This document shows positions 40,617 through 54,261 of a DNA stretch of 64,000 nucleotides, one piece after another. Source of the DNA: Euglena gracilis (Eukaryota > Euglenida > Euglenophyceae > Euglenales). Position numbers and translations under genes: made by a program. Each line of letters starts with the position of its first letter. Within the stretch, counting starts at the first letter, position 1. The notes beneath the pieces are model-generated. The model was not told the origin of the DNA. It saw only the letters and a list, made by a program, of their open reading frames with translations, and did no database searches. The stretch lies in the NCBI GenBank assembly GCA_039621445.1, contig CP154955.1, forward strand, positions 43,361,540 through 43,425,539. The letters are read 5' to 3'.

Positions 40617-41178
40617 CCAAACCAGGGGGTCAATCATTAGGTTCAGGGGGGGGTTTTGACCGTTTTTTGGGGTTCCCGGGGTCTGGTTGTGCGATTTTGG
40701 GCCAGTTTTGGGTATTCGGAGACCCCTGCGGGGGTTCGAGGGCTGCCGGGCTGGGGTCGAAAAATCGAAAAATTCAAAATATCTCGAAAACGCTGCGGAG
40801 TTGAGGAAAAGTGATGGCGACCTCATTTGACGACCTTGGAACGCCCTATCGATGGGTATGCGCGGTTTGGGACAACTCCTCCTCTAGCCAAAGATACGGC
40901 CGTTTTGGGGGTTTTGGGCCAGTTTGGCCAATTTTGGCCAGTTCGGGGCCCGAAACCGTAAATTGGCCGTATCTCGGGCTAGACGGGGAGTTGGGACCCA
41001 AACCAGGGGGTCAATCATTGGTTTAGGGGGGGGGTTTGACCGTTTTTTTGGGGTTCCCGGGGTCTGGTTGTGCGATTTTGGGCCAGTTTTGGGTATTCGG
41101 GGACCCCACCGGGCGCCGTCAGGGCGGCTGGGCGAGGGGGGTCGGGTGGCAGGCCGGGACCCAAAATTTTGAAAAAAA

Positions 41179-41249
41179 TTTTTTCGCTCAAAAACACTTT
41201 TTTTCATTTCAGAACATCAAAAAAGGTGTTTTTGAGCGAAAAAAAAATC
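41179..41249. repeat. Conserved hairpin of the satellite (representative)
   Basis: TTTTTTCGCTCAAAAACACT and its inverse AGTGTTTTTGAGCGAAAAAA around a 15-20 base loop (CACTTCAGAACATC in other copies). The same hairpin occurs at about 41,872-41,935, 43,038-43,102, 44,408-44,472, 44,999-45,062, 45,520-45,586 and at corresponding places in later units. Confidence 0.9.
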
Positions 41250-43608
41250 TCCGACCCGGACCCCCTTGCATGCCCCCCCCCCCTGCTGGGGCCCGCCCTG
41301 GCCGGTGGACTTAGCCATTTTTGGGTCAAAAAGTCGAAAAAATTCAAAAAATTTTTTTTTGCCCAAAAGCATGTTTTTTGACCTCCCGGACCTGGAAAAA
41401 GTGTTTTCGAGCCAAAAATGACCGTTTTTCGACTTTCCAGCGCCCCGTTTTGGGCCGCCGACCCATTGACTTTGGGTTAAAACCGGGTCAAAAAAGGCGA
41501 AAAAAATTGAAAAATTTTTTTTGCCCGAAACGATGTTTTTTGGCCTCCCGGACCCGGAAAAACCGTTTTTGCGCCGAAAATGAGCGTTTTTCGACCCGCC
41601 GGCGCCCCGTTTTGGCCGGCGACCCATTGACTTTTGGGTTAAAACCGGGCCAAAAAAGTCGAAAAAATCGAGAAAAAAAATTTTTGTCCAAAACTATGAT
41701 TTTTGACGTCCCGGACCCGAAAAAAGTGTTTTGGAGCCAAAAATGAGAGTTCTTCGACCCGCCATCGCCCGTTTTGGGCCGCCAGCCCGTTGACTTTGGG
41801 TCAAAACCGGATCACAAAAGTCGAAAAAAATGGAAAAAATTTGGCCCGAAACGATGTTGAAATTTTTTTTTCGCTCAAAACCACTTTTTTTCACTTCATA
41901 ACATCAAAAAAAAGTGTTTTTGGGCGAGAAAAAATTTTCCGACCCGGACCCCCTTGCATGCCCCCCCCCCCCCTGGCCAACGGACTTAGCCACTTTTGGG
42001 TCAAAAAATCAAAAAAAAATTTTTCGCCCAAAAGCATGTTTTTTGGCCTCCCGGCCGAAAAAAAAAAGTGTTCGAGCCAAAAATGAGTGTTTTTCGACCC
42101 GCCAACGCCCCGTTTTGGGCCACCAACCCATTGACTTTGGGTCAAAACCGGGCCAAAAAGCTCGAAAAAAATCGAACAATTTTTTTTGCCCAGAAAAATG
42201 TTTTTTGGCCTCCAGGACTCGTAAACCCTGTTTTTGAGCCAAAAATGAGCGTATTTCGACATGCCAGCCGGGCCGGTCCCTGGTTTCGAAGCTTCCCCCC
42301 CCGGCGACGGGTGGGTCGGACCCCCCCGCCCCCCGCCCCCCCGCCCCCCCCCGCCCCCCCCCGCCCGCCGCCCCCCGGCCCCCCCCCCGCCCCCCCCTGG
42401 GTAGGTCCAGCCACCCGAGGATTATCGATGTGATTGGATTTCCGGACCCCCAAAGTGAATAGCCTGCAGGTTAGTTGACGATTCCTAGTTTCTCCAGAGC
42501 TTTTAGGTTACCCGCAACTCCCCGCCAGTCCGGAGATATGGCCCGAGCAAAAAAGTTGTCTACCGTTTTTTTTTCCGGGGAAATTGCAGGGTCATTTTGG
42601 GGTCAAAAAATCGAAAATTTTAAAAAAATTTGAAAACGCCGCGGAGTTGAGAAAAAGTAAAGACGTCATTCCACAACTTTGGGACGCCCGATCTATCGCT
42701 ATGCGCGGTTTGGGCCAACTCCTCGCCTAGCCCGAGATACGCCGTTTTGGGGTTTTGGGCCAGTCTGCCCAGTTTTGGCCCTTTCGGGCCCGTTCGGGCC
42801 CCACAACCGTAAATTGGCCGTATCTCGGGCTAGACGGGGAGTTGGAGCCCAAACCAGGGGGTCAATCAGTAGGTTTAGGGGGGGGTTTTGACCGTTTTTT
42901 GGGGTTCCCGGGGTCTGGTTGTGCGATTTTGGGCCAGTTTTGGGTTTTCGGGGACCCCTGCTGCTGGGGACCGAGGGTGGCTGAGCGAGGGGGGGGTCGG
43001 GTGGCAGGTCGGGAACCAAAATTTTGAAAAAATTTTTTTCGCTCAAAAACACTTTTTTCACTTCAGAACATCAAAAAAAGTGTTTTTGAGCGAAAAAAAT
43101 TTTCCGACCTGGACCCCCCCCCCCCCCCACCCCCCCTGGCTGGGGCCCTCCCCCCGGCCGGTGAACTTAGCCATTTTTGGGTCAAAAAGTCGAAAAAATT
43201 CGAAAATTTTTTTTTTTTTTAAAACCATGATTTTTGACCTCCCGGACCCGAAAAAAGTGTTTTCGAGCCAAAAATGAGCGTTTTTCGACCCGCCGGCGCC
43301 CCGTTTTGGGCCGCCAACCCATTGACTTTGGGTCAAAACCGGGTCAAAAAAGTCGAAAAAAATCGAAATTTTTTTTGCCCCAAAACGATGTTTTTTGGCC
43401 TCCCGGACCCGGAAAGCCTGTGTTTTAGCCGAAAATGAGCGTTTTTCGACCCGCCAGCGCCCCGTTTTGGTCCACAAACCCCTGACTTTGGGTCAAAACC
43501 GCTCAAAAAAGTCGAAAAAAAAAAACCGGCCCCAAAACGATGTTTTTTGGCCTCCCTGACCCAGAAAAACTGTTTTTGAGCCGAAAATGAGCGTTTTTCC
43601 CGGGCCGG

Positions 43609-43703
43609 GCCGGGGTGGTCTCCCAAAGAGCTCAGCTCTACGTCACACCCTGGTCGCTGAGCTCTTATCTCTTTAGAGTAAGAGCGAAGCTTACCACCCC
43701 GGC
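43609..43703. repeat. Cloverleaf-like nested palindrome at satellite junction
   Basis: Three stems nest here. The outer stem is GCCGGGGTGGT (43,609-43,619) with ACCACCCCGGC (43,693-43,703). The second is AAGAGCTCAGC (43,626-43,636) with GCTGAGCTCTT (43,656-43,666). The third is GCTCTTATCTCT (43,661-43,672) with AGAGTAAGAGC (43,675-43,685, one bulge). Stems two and three share bases and are alternatives. The same structure recurs at about 47,929-48,024 and 52,364-52,460, in modified form at 56,955-57,045, and as half structures at the two ends of the block (40,019-40,072; 57,965-58,013). Confidence 0.85.
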
Positions 43704-46700
43704 GACAGGGGGGGCGGAGCCCCCCCCCCCCACCCCCCCCCCCCCCCCCCGCCCCCCCCCCCCCCCCCCCGCGGCCCCCCCGCCCCCCTGGGTTATCGAT
43801 GTGACTGGATTTCGTGGCCCCCCAAGTGAATGGCCTATAGGTTAGGGGACGATCCCTAGTACCTCCAGAGCCCTTCGGTTACCCGCAACTCCCCAGCAGT
43901 CCGGAGATATGGCCCGAGCAAAAAAGTTGTGTACCGTTTTTTTTTCCGGGGAAATTTCAGGGTCATTTTGGGGTCAAAAAATCGAAAATTTCAAAATATC
44001 TCAAAAACGCTGGGGAGTTGAGAAAAAGTGAAGAGGACGTCCTTCCACAACTTTGGGACGCCCGATCGATCGGTATGCGCGGTTTGGGCCAACTCCTCGC
44101 CTAGCCCGAGATATGGCCGTTTTGGGGTTTTGGGCCAGTTTGGCCAGTTTTGGCCGTTTCGGGCCAGTTCGGGGGCCCGAAACCGTAAATTGGCCGTATC
44201 TCGGGCTAGACGGGCAGTTGGAGCCCAAACCAGGGGGTCAATCATTAGGTTTAGGGGGGGGTTTTGACCGTTTTTTGGGGTTCCCGGGGCCTGGTTGTGC
44301 GATTTTGGGCCAGTTTTGGGTATTCGGGGGCCCCTGTAGGGGTCCGAGGGCGGCTGGGCGAGAGGGGGTCGGGTGGCTGGTCGGGACCGAAAATTTTGAA
44401 AAAAATTTTTTCGCTCAAAAACACTTTTTTTCACTTCAGAACATCAAAAAAAGTGTTTTTGGGCCAAAAAATTTTTCCCACCCGGACCCCCCCCCCCCCC
44501 TGCCCCCCCTGGCTGGGGCCCCCCCCCTGGCCGGGGGGCTTTGCCATTTTTTTGGTCAAAAAGTCGAAAAAAATCGAAAAATTTTTTTCGCCCAAAACCA
44601 TGATTTTTGACCTCCCGGACCCGAAAAAAGTGTTTTCGAGCCAAAAATGAGCGTTTTTCGACCCGCCAGCGCCCCGTTTTGGGCCGCCAACCCATTGACT
44701 GTAGGTCAAAACCAGGTCAAAAAAGTCGAAAAAAATCAAAAATTTTTTTTGCCCAAAACAATGTTCTTTGGCCTCCAGGACCCGTAAAGCCTGTTTTTGA
44801 GCTGAAAATGAGCGTTTTTTCGACCCAACATCTGGGACCCAAACCAGGGGGTCAATCATTAGGTTTAGGGGGGGTTTTGACCGTTTTTTGGGGTTCCCGG
44901 GGTCTGGTTGTGCGATTTTGGGCCAGTTTTGGGTATTCGGGGGCCCCTGCGGGGTGTGCGGGAGGCAGGTCGGGACCAAAATTTTTTGTAATTTTTTTTT
45001 CGCTCAAAAACATTTTTTTTCACTTTAGAACAGCAAAAAAAGTGTTTTTGAGCAAAAAAATTTCCGACCCAGACCCCCCTGGGTGGGGGGGCCCGACCCC
45101 CCGGCCGGTGGACTTGGCCATTTTTGGGCACAACAGTCGAAAAAAGTCGAAAAATTTTTTGGCCCCAAAGCATGTTTTTTTGACCTTCCGGACTGGATCG
45201 ATCGGTATGCGCGGTTTGGGACAACTCCTCGCCTAGCCCGATATAGGGCCGTTTTGGGGGTTTTGGGCCAGTTTGGCCAGTTCTGGCCATTTCGGGGTCC
45301 GAAACCGTAAATTGGCCGTATCTCGGGCTAGACGAGGAGTTGGGACCCAAACCAGGGGGTCAATCATTAGGTTTAGGGGGGGGTTTTGACCGTTTTTTGG
45401 GGTTCCCGGGGTCTGGTTGCGCGATTTTGGCCAGTTTTGGGTATTCGGGGACCCCTGCAGGCACCGTGAGGGCAGATGGTTGGGTGGCAGGTCGGGACCC
45501 AAAAATTTGAAAAAATTTTTTTCGCCCAAAAACACTTTTTTTCACTACAAAACATCAAAAAAAGTGTTTTTGGGCGAAAAAAAATTTTCCGACCCGGACC
45601 CCCCCCCTGCCCCCCCTGGCTGGGGGCCTCCCCCCCGGCCGGTGAATTTAGCCATTTTTGGGTCAAAAAGTCGAAAAAATTCGAAAATTTTTTTTTGCCC
45701 AAAACCATGATTTTTGACCTCCCGGACCCGAAAAAAGTGTTTTCGAGCCAAAAATGAGCGTTTTTCGACCCGCCGGCGCCCCGTTTTGGGCCGCCAACCC
45801 ATTGACTTTGGGTCAAAACCGGGTCAAAAAAGTCGAAAAAAATCGAAAAATTTTTTTTGCCCGAAACGATGTTTTTTGGCCTCCCGGACCCGGAAAAACC
45901 GTTTTTGCGCCGAAAATGAGCGTTTTTCGACCCGCCGGCGCCCCGTTTTGGCCGCCGACCCATTGACTTTTGGGTTAAAACCGGGCCAAAAAAGTCGAAA
46001 AAATCGAAAAAAATTTTTTTGTCCAAAACTATGATTTTTGACGTCCCGGACCCGAAAAAAGTGTTTTGGAGCCAAAAATGAGAGTTCTTCGACCCGCCAT
46101 CGCCCGTTTTGGGCCGCCAGCCCGTTGACTTTGGGTCAAAACCGGATCACAAAAGTCGAAAAAAATGGAAAAAATTTGGCCCGAAACGATGTTGAAATTT
46201 TTTTTTCGCTCAAAACCACTTTTTTTCACTTCATAACATCAAAAAAAAGTGTTTTTGGGCGAGAAAAAATTTTCCGACCCGGACCCCCTTGCATGCCCCC
46301 CCCCCCTGGCCAACGGACTTAGCCACTTTTGGGTCAAAAAATCAAAAAAAAATTTTTCGCCCAAAAGCATGTTTTTTGGCCTCCCGGCCGAAAAAAGTGT
46401 TTTCGAGCCAAAAATGAGTGTTTTTCGACCCGCCAACGCCCCGTTTTGGGCCACCAACCCATTGACTTTGGGTCAAAACCGGGCCAAAAAGCTCGAAAAA
46501 AATCGAACAATTTTTTTTGCCCAGAAAAATGTTTTTTGGCCTCCAGGACTCGTAAAACCTGTTTTTGAGCCAAAAATGAGCGTATTTCGACATGCCAGCC
46601 GGGCCGGTCCCTGGTTTCGAAGCTTACCACCCCGGCGACGGGGGGGGGGACCCCCCCGCCCCCCGCCCCCCCGCCCCCCCGCCCCCCCGCCCCCCCGCCC

Positions 46701-49700
46701 CCCCCCCCCGGTAGGTCCAGCCACCCGAGGATTATCGATGTGATTGGATTTCCGGACCCCCAAAGTGAATAGCCTGCAGGTTAGTTGACGATTCCTAGTT
46801 TCTCCAGAGCTTTTAGGTTACCCGCAACTCCCCGCCAGTCCGGAGATATGGCCCGAGCAAAAAAGTTGTCTACCGTTTTTTTTTCCGGGGAAATTGCAGG
46901 GTCATTTTGGGGTCAAAAAATCGAAAATTTCAAAATATCTCGAAAACGCCGCGGAGTTGACAAAAAGTAAAGAGGACGTCATTCCACAACTTTGGGACGC
47001 CCGATCGATCGCTATGCGCGGTTTGGGCCAACTCCTCGCCTAGCCCGAGATACGCCCGTTTTGGGGTTTTGGGCCAGTTTTGCCAGTTTTGGCCATTTCG
47101 GGCCCGTTCGGGGCCCGAAACCGTAAATTGGCCGTATCTCGGGCTAGACGGGGAGTTGGAGCCCAAACCAGGGGGTCAATCAGTAGGTTTAGGGGGGGTT
47201 TTTGTCCGTTTTTTGGGGTTCCCGGGGTCTGGTTGTGCGATTTTGGGCCAGTTTTGGGTTTTCGGGGACCCCTGCTGGGGACCGAGGGTGGCTGAGCGAG
47301 GGGGGGTCGGGTGGCAGGTCGGGACCCAAAATTTTGAAAAAATTTTTTTCGCTCAAAAACACTTTTTTTCACTTCAGAACATCAAAAAAAGTGTTTTTGA
47401 GCGAAAAAAATTTTTCCCACCTGGCCCCCCCCCCCCCCGCCCCCCCTGGCTGGGGCCCTCCCCCCGGCCGGTGAACTTAGCCATTTTTGGGTCAAAAAGT
47501 CGAAAAAATTCGAATTTTTTTTTTTGGCCCAAAACCATGATTTTTGACCTCCCGGACCCGAAAAAAGTGTTTTCGAGCCAAAAATGAGCGTTTTTCGACC
47601 CGCCGGCGCCCCGTTTTGGGCCGCCAACCCATTGACTTTGGGTCAAAACCGGGTCAAAAAAGTCGAAAAAAATCGAAATTTTTTTTTTTGCCCCAAAACG
47701 ATGTTTTTTGGCCTCCCGGACCCGGAAAGCCTGTGTTTCAGCCGAAAATGAGCGTTTTTCGACCCGCCAGCGCCCCGTTTTGGGCCACCAACCCATGACT
47801 TTGGGTCAAAACCGGTCAAAAAAGTCGAAAAAAACCGAAAAAAAATTTTGCCCCAAAACGATGTTTTTTGGCCTCCCTGACCCAGAAAAACTGTTTTTGA
47901 GCCGAAAATGAGCGGTTTTCCCGGGCCGGGCCGGGGTGGTCTCCCAAAGAGCTCAGCTCTACGTCACACCCTGGTCGCTGAGCTCTTATCTCTTTAGAGT
48001 AAGAGCGAAGCTTACCACCCCGGCGACAGGGGGGTCGGACCCCCCCCCCCGCCCGCCCCCCCCCCCCCCCCCCCCCCCCCCCGCCCCCCCCCCCCCCCTG
48101 GGTAGGTCCGGAAACCCCGGGATTATCGATGTGACTGGATTTCGTGGCCCCCAAAGTGAATGGCCTATAGGTTAGGGGACGATCCCTAGTACCTCCAGAG
48201 CCCTTCGGTTACCCGCAACTCCCCAGCAGTCCGGAGATATGGCCCGAGCAAAAAAGTTGTGTACCGTTTTTTTTTCCGGGGAAATTTCAGGGTCATTTTG
48301 GGGTCAAAAAATCGAAAATTTCAAAATATCTCAAAAACGCTGGGGAGTTGAGAAAAAGTGAAGAGGACGTCCTTCCACAACTTTGGGACGCCCTATCGAT
48401 CGGTATGCGCGGTTTGGGACAACTCCTCGCCTAGCCCGAGATATGGCCGTTTTGGGGGTTTTGGGCCAGTTTGGCCAGCTTTGTCCATTTCGGGCCCGTT
48501 CGGGGCCCGAAACCGTAAATCGGCCGTATCTCGGGCTATACGAGGAGTGGTAGCCCAAAGCAGGGGGCCAATCATTAGGTTTAGGGGGGGGGTTGACCGT
48601 TTTTTGGGGTTCCCGGGTTCTTGTTGCGCGATTTTGCGCTAGTTTTGGGTATTCCGGGACCCCTGCAGGCGCCGAGAGTGCGGCTGGGCGAGGGGGGTCG
48701 GGTGGCAGGTCGGGACCCAAAATTTTGAAAAAAATTTTTTCGCTCAAAAAACACTTTTTTTCACTTCAGAACATCAAAAAAAGTGTTTTTGGGCGAAAAA
48801 ATTTTTCCGACCCGGACCCCCCCCCCCCCGTTCCCCCCCTTGGTGGGGCCCACCCCCTGGCCGGTGGACTTAGCCATTTTTTGGGTCAAAAAGTCGAAAA
48901 AAATCGAAAAATTTTTTTCGCCCAAAACCATGATTTTTGACCTCCCGGACCCGAAAAAAGTGTTTTCGAGCCAAAAATGAGCGTTTTTCGACCCGCCAGC
49001 GCCCCGTTTTGGGCCGCCAACCCATTGACTGTAGGTCAAAACCAGGTCAAAAAAGTCGAAAAAAATCAAAAAATTTTTTTGCCCAAAACAATGTTCTTTG
49101 GCCTCCAGGACCCGTAAAGCCTGTTTTTGAGCTGAAAATGAGCGTTTTTTCGACCCAACATCTGGGACCCAAACCAGGGGGTCAATCATTAGGTTTAGGG
49201 GGGGTTTTGACCGTTTTTTGGGGTTCCCGGGGTCTGGTTGTGCGATTTTGGGCCAGTTTTGGGTATTCGGGGGCCCCTGCGGGGTGTGCGGGAGGCAGGT
49301 CGGGACCAAAATTTTTTGTAATTTTTTTTTCGCTCAAAAACATTTTTTTTCACTTTAGAACAGCAAAAAAAGTGTTTTTGAGCAAAAAAATTTCCGACCC
49401 AGACCCCCCTGGGTGGGGGGGCCCGACCCCCCGGCCGGTGGACTTGGCCATTTTTGGGCACAACAGTCGAAAAAAGTCGAAAAATTTTTTGGCCCCAAAG
49501 CATGTTTTTTTGACCTTCCGGACTGGATCGATCGGTATGCGCGGTTTGGGACAACTCCTCGCCTAGCCCGATATAGGGCCGTTTTGGGGGTTTTGGGCCA
49601 GTTTGGCCAGTTCTGGCCATTTCGGGGTCCGAAACCGTAAATTGGCCGTATCTCGGGCTAGACGAGGAGTTGGGACCCAAACCAGGGGGTCAATCATTAG

Positions 49701-50402
49701 GTTTAGGGGGGGGTTTTGACCGTTTTTTGGGGTTCCCGGGGTCTGGTTGCGCGATTTTGGCCAGTTTTGGGTATTCGGGGACCCCTGCAGGCACCGTGAG
49801 GGCAGATGGTTGGGTGGCAGGTCGGGACCCAAAAATTTGAAAAAATTTTTTTCGCCCAAAAACACTTTTTTTCACTACAAAACATCAAAAAAAGTGTTTT
49901 TGGGCGAAAAAAAATTTTCCGACCCGGACCCCCCCCCTGCCCCCCCTTTCGGGGGGCCTCCACCCCCCCGGCCGGTGAATTTTTCCATTTTTGGGTCAAA
50001 AAGTCGACAAAAGTCGAAAATTTTTTTTTGCCCAAAACCATGATTTTTGACCTCCCGGACCCGAAAAAAGTGTTTTCGAGCCAAAAATGAGCGTTTTTCG
50101 ACCCGCCGGCGCCCCGTTTTGGGCCGCCAACCCATTGACTTTGGGTCAAAACCGGGTCAAAAAAGTCGAAAAAAATCGAAAAATTTTTTTTGCCCGAAAC
50201 GATTTTTTTTGGCCTCCTGGACCCGGAAAAGGTGTTGTTTTTTTTTTTTTTGCGCCGAAAATCAGCGTTTTTTTTTTCTCGACCCGCCGGCGCCCCGTTT
50301 TGGCCGCCGACCCATTGACTTTTGAGTTAAAACCGGGCCAAAAAAGTAAAAAAAATCGAAAAAAATTTGTCCAAAAACTACGATTTTTGACGTCCCGGAC
50401 CC

Positions 50403-50403
50403 G

Positions 50404-50480
<77 letters not shown>
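50403..50480. repeat. 78-bp poly-A expansion inside one satellite copy
   Basis: At the place where the other copies have GACCCGAAAAAAGTGTTTTG (46,048 and 41,718) this copy has about 77 A with one G. Nearby T runs (50,237-50,250) are also expanded. This accounts for most of the 75-100 bp size difference between higher-order copies. Confidence 0.9.
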
Positions 50481-50482
<2 letters not shown>

Positions 50483-53400
50483 GTTTGGAGCCAAAAATGA
50501 GAGTTCTTCGACCCGCCATCGCCCGTTTTGGGCCGCCAGCCCGTTGACTTTGGGTCAAAACCGGATCACAAAAGTCGAAAAAAATGGAAAAAATTTGGCC
50601 CGAAACGATGTTGAAATTTTTTTTTCGCTCAAAACCACTTTTTTTCACTTCATAACATCAAAAAAAAGTGTTTTTGGGCGAGAAAAAATTTTCCGACCTG
50701 CCCCCCCCCCCCCCTGGCCAACGGACGTAGCCACTTTTGGGTCAAAAAATCAAAAAAAAATTTTTCGCCCAAAAGCATGTTTTTTGGCCTCCCGGCCGAA
50801 AAAAGTGTTTTCGAGCCAAAAATGAGTGTTTTCGACCCGCCAACGCCCCGTTTTGGGCCACCAACCCATTGACTTTGGGTCAAAACCGGGCCAAAAAGCT
50901 CGAAAAAAATCGAACAATTTTTTTTGCCCAGAAAAATGTTTTTTGGCCTCCAGGACTCGTAAAACCTGTTTTTGAGCCAAAAATGAGCGTATTTCGACAT
51001 GCCAGCCGGGCCGGTCCCTGGTTTCGAAGCTTACCACCCCGGCGACGGGGGGGTCGGACCCCCCCGCCCCCCGCCCCCCCGCCCCCCCCCCCGCCCCCCC
51101 GCCCCCCGCCCCCCCCCCCCCGCCCCCCCCGCCGCCCCCCCCTGGGTAGGTCCAGCCACCCGAGGATTATCGATGTGATTGGATTTCCGGACCCCCAAAG
51201 TGAATAGCCTGCAGGTTAGTTGACGATTCCTAGTTTCTCCAGAGCTTTTAGGTTACCCGCAACTCCCCGCCAGTCCGGAGATATGGCCCGAGCAAAAAAG
51301 TTGTCTACCGTTTTTTTTTCCGGGGAAATTGCAGGGTCATTTTGGGGTCAAAAAATCGAAAATTTCAAAATATCTCGAAAACGCCGCGGAGTTGACAAAA
51401 AGTAAAGAGGACGTCATTCCACAACTTTGGGACGCCCGATCGATCGCTATGCGCGGTTTGGGCCAACTCCTCGCCTAGCCCGAGATACGCCCGTTTTGGG
51501 GTTTTGGGCCAGTTTTGCCAGTTTTGGCCATTTCGGGCCCGTTCGGGGCCCGAAACCGTAAATTGGCCGTATCTCGGGCTAGACGGGGAGTTGGAGCCCA
51601 AACCAGGGGGTCAATCAGTAGGTTTAGGGGGGGGTTTTGACCGTTTTTTGGGGTTCCCGGGGTCTGGTTGTGCGATTTTGGGCCAGTTTTGGGTTTTCGG
51701 GGACCCCTGCTGGGGACCGAGGGTGGCTGAGCGAGGGGGGGTCGGGTGGCAGGTCGGGACCCAAAATTTTGAAAAAATTTTTTTCGCTCAAAAACACTTT
51801 TTTTCACTTCAGAACATCAAAAAAAGTGTTTTTGAGCGAAAAAAATTTTTCCGACCTGGACCCCCCCCCCCCGCCCCCCCTGGCTGGGGCCCTCCCCCCG
51901 GCCGGTGAACTTAGCCATTTTTGGGTCAAAAAGTCGAAAAAATTCGAATTTTTTTTTTTTGGCCCAAAACCATGATTTTTGACCTCCCGGACCCGAAAAA
52001 AGTGTTTTCGAGCCAAAAATGAGCGTTTTTCGACCCGCCGGCGCCCCGTTTTGGGCCGCCAACCCATTGACTTTGGGTCAAAACCGGGTCAAAAAAGTCG
52101 AAAAAAATCGAAATTTTTTTTTGCCCCAAAACGATGTTTTTTGGCCTCCCGGACCCGGAAAGCCTGTGTTTGAGCCGAAAATGAGCGTTTTTCGACCCGC
52201 CAGCGCCCCGTTTTGGGCCACCAACCCATGACTTTGGGTCAAAACCGGTCAAAAAAGTCGAAAAAAACCGAAAAAAAATTTTGCCCCAAAACGATGTTTT
52301 TTGGCCTCCCTGACCCAGAAAAACTGTTTTTGAGCCGAAAATGAGCGGTTTTCCCGGGCCGGGCCGGGGTGGTCTCCCAAAGAGCTCAGCTCTACGTCAC
52401 ACCCTGGTCGCTGAGCTCTTATCTCTTTAGAGTAAGAGCGAAGCTTACCACCCCGGCGACAGGGGGGTCGGGCCCCCCCCTCGCCCCCCCCGCCCCCCCC
52501 CCCCCCCCCCCCCCCCGCCCCCCCCCGCCCCCCCTGGGTAGGTCCGGAAACCCCGGGATTATCGATGTGACTGGATTTCGTGGCCCCCAAAGTGAATGGC
52601 CTATAGGTTAGGGGACGATCCCTAGTACCTCCAGAGCCCTTCGGTTACCCGCAACTCCCCAGCAGTCCGGAGATATGGCCCGAGCAAAAAAGTTGTGTAC
52701 CGTTTTTTTTTCCGGGGAAATTTCAGGGTCATTTTGGGGTCAAAAAATCGAAAATTTCAAAATATCTCAAAAACGCTGGGGAGTTGAGAAAAAGTGAAGA
52801 GGACGTCCTTCCACAACTTTGGGACGCCCGATCGATCGGTATGCGCGGTTTGGGCCAACTCCTCGCCTAGCCCGAGATATGGCCGTTTTGGGGTTTTGGG
52901 CCAGTTTGGCCAGTTTTGGCCGTTTCGGGCCCGTTCGGGGCCCGAAACCGTAAATTGGCCGTATCTCGGGCTAGACGGGCAGTTGGAGCCCAAACCAGGG
53001 GGTCAATCATTAGGTTTAGGGGGGGGTTTTGACCGTTTTTTGGGGTTCCCGGGGCCTGGTTGTGCGATTTTGGGCCAGTTTTGGGTATTCGGGGGCCCCT
53101 GTAGGGGTCCGAGGGCGGCTGGGCGAGAGGGGGTCGGGTGGCTGGTCGGGACCGAAAATTTTGAAAAAAATTTTTTCGCTCAAAAACACTTTTTTTCACT
53201 TCAGAACATCAAAAAAAGTGTTTTTGGGCCAAAAAATTTTTCCCACCCGGACCCCCCCCACCCCGTGCCCCCCGTGGCTGGGGCCCACCCCCTGGCCGGT
53301 GGACTTAGCCATTTTTTGGGTCAAAAAGTCGAAAAAAATCGAAAAATTTTTTTCGCCCAAAACCATGATTTTTGACCTCCCGGACCCGAAAAAAGTGTTT

Positions 53401-54261
53401 TCGAGCCAAAAATGAGCGTTTTTCGACCCGCCAGCGCCCCGTTTTGGGCCGCCAACCCATTGACTGTAGGTCAAAACCAGGTCAAAAAAGTCGAAAAAAA
53501 TCAAAAATTTTTTTTGCCCAAAACAATGTTCTTTGGCCTCCAGGACCCGTAAAGCCTGTTTTTGAGCTGAAAATGAGCGTTTTTTCGACCCAACATCTGG
53601 GACCCAAACCAGGGGGTCAATCATTAGGTTTAGGGGGGGTTTTGACCGTTTTTTGGGGTTCCCGGGGTCTGGTTGTGCGATTTTGGGCCAGTTTTGGGTA
53701 TTCGGGGGCCCCTGCGGGGTGTGCGGGAGGCAGGTCGGGACCAAAATTTTTTGTAATTTTTTTTTCGCTCAAAAACATTTTTTTTTCACTTTAGAACAGC
53801 AAAAAAAGTGTTTTTGAGCAAAAAAATTTCCGACCCAGACCCCCCTGGGTGGGGGGGCCCGACCCCCCGGCCGGTGGACTTGGCCATTTTTGGGCACAAC
53901 AGTCGAAAAAAGTCGAAAAATTTTTTGGCCCCAAAGCATGTTTTTTTGACCTTCCGGACTGGATCGATCGGTATGCGCGGTTTGGGACAACTCCTCGCCT
54001 AGCCCGATATAGGGCCGTTTTGGGGGTTTTGGGCCAGTTTGGCCAGTTCTGGCCATTTCGGGGTCCGAAACCGTAAATTGGCCGTATCTCGGGCTAGACG
54101 AGGAGTTGGGACCCAAACCAGGGGGTCAATCATTAGGTTTAGGGGGGGGTTTTGACCGTTTTTTGGGGTTCCCGGGGTCTGGTTGCGCGATTTTGGCCAG
54201 TTTTGGGTATTCGGGGACCCCTGCAGGCACCGTGAGGGCAGATGGTTGGGTGGCAGGTCGG

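Noticed and set aside
43609-43703. Cloverleaf palindrome as a tRNA gene
   Set aside because: No conserved T-arm (GGTTCRA) or A/B boxes, stems overlap one another, and arm lengths (11 bp) do not fit tRNA.
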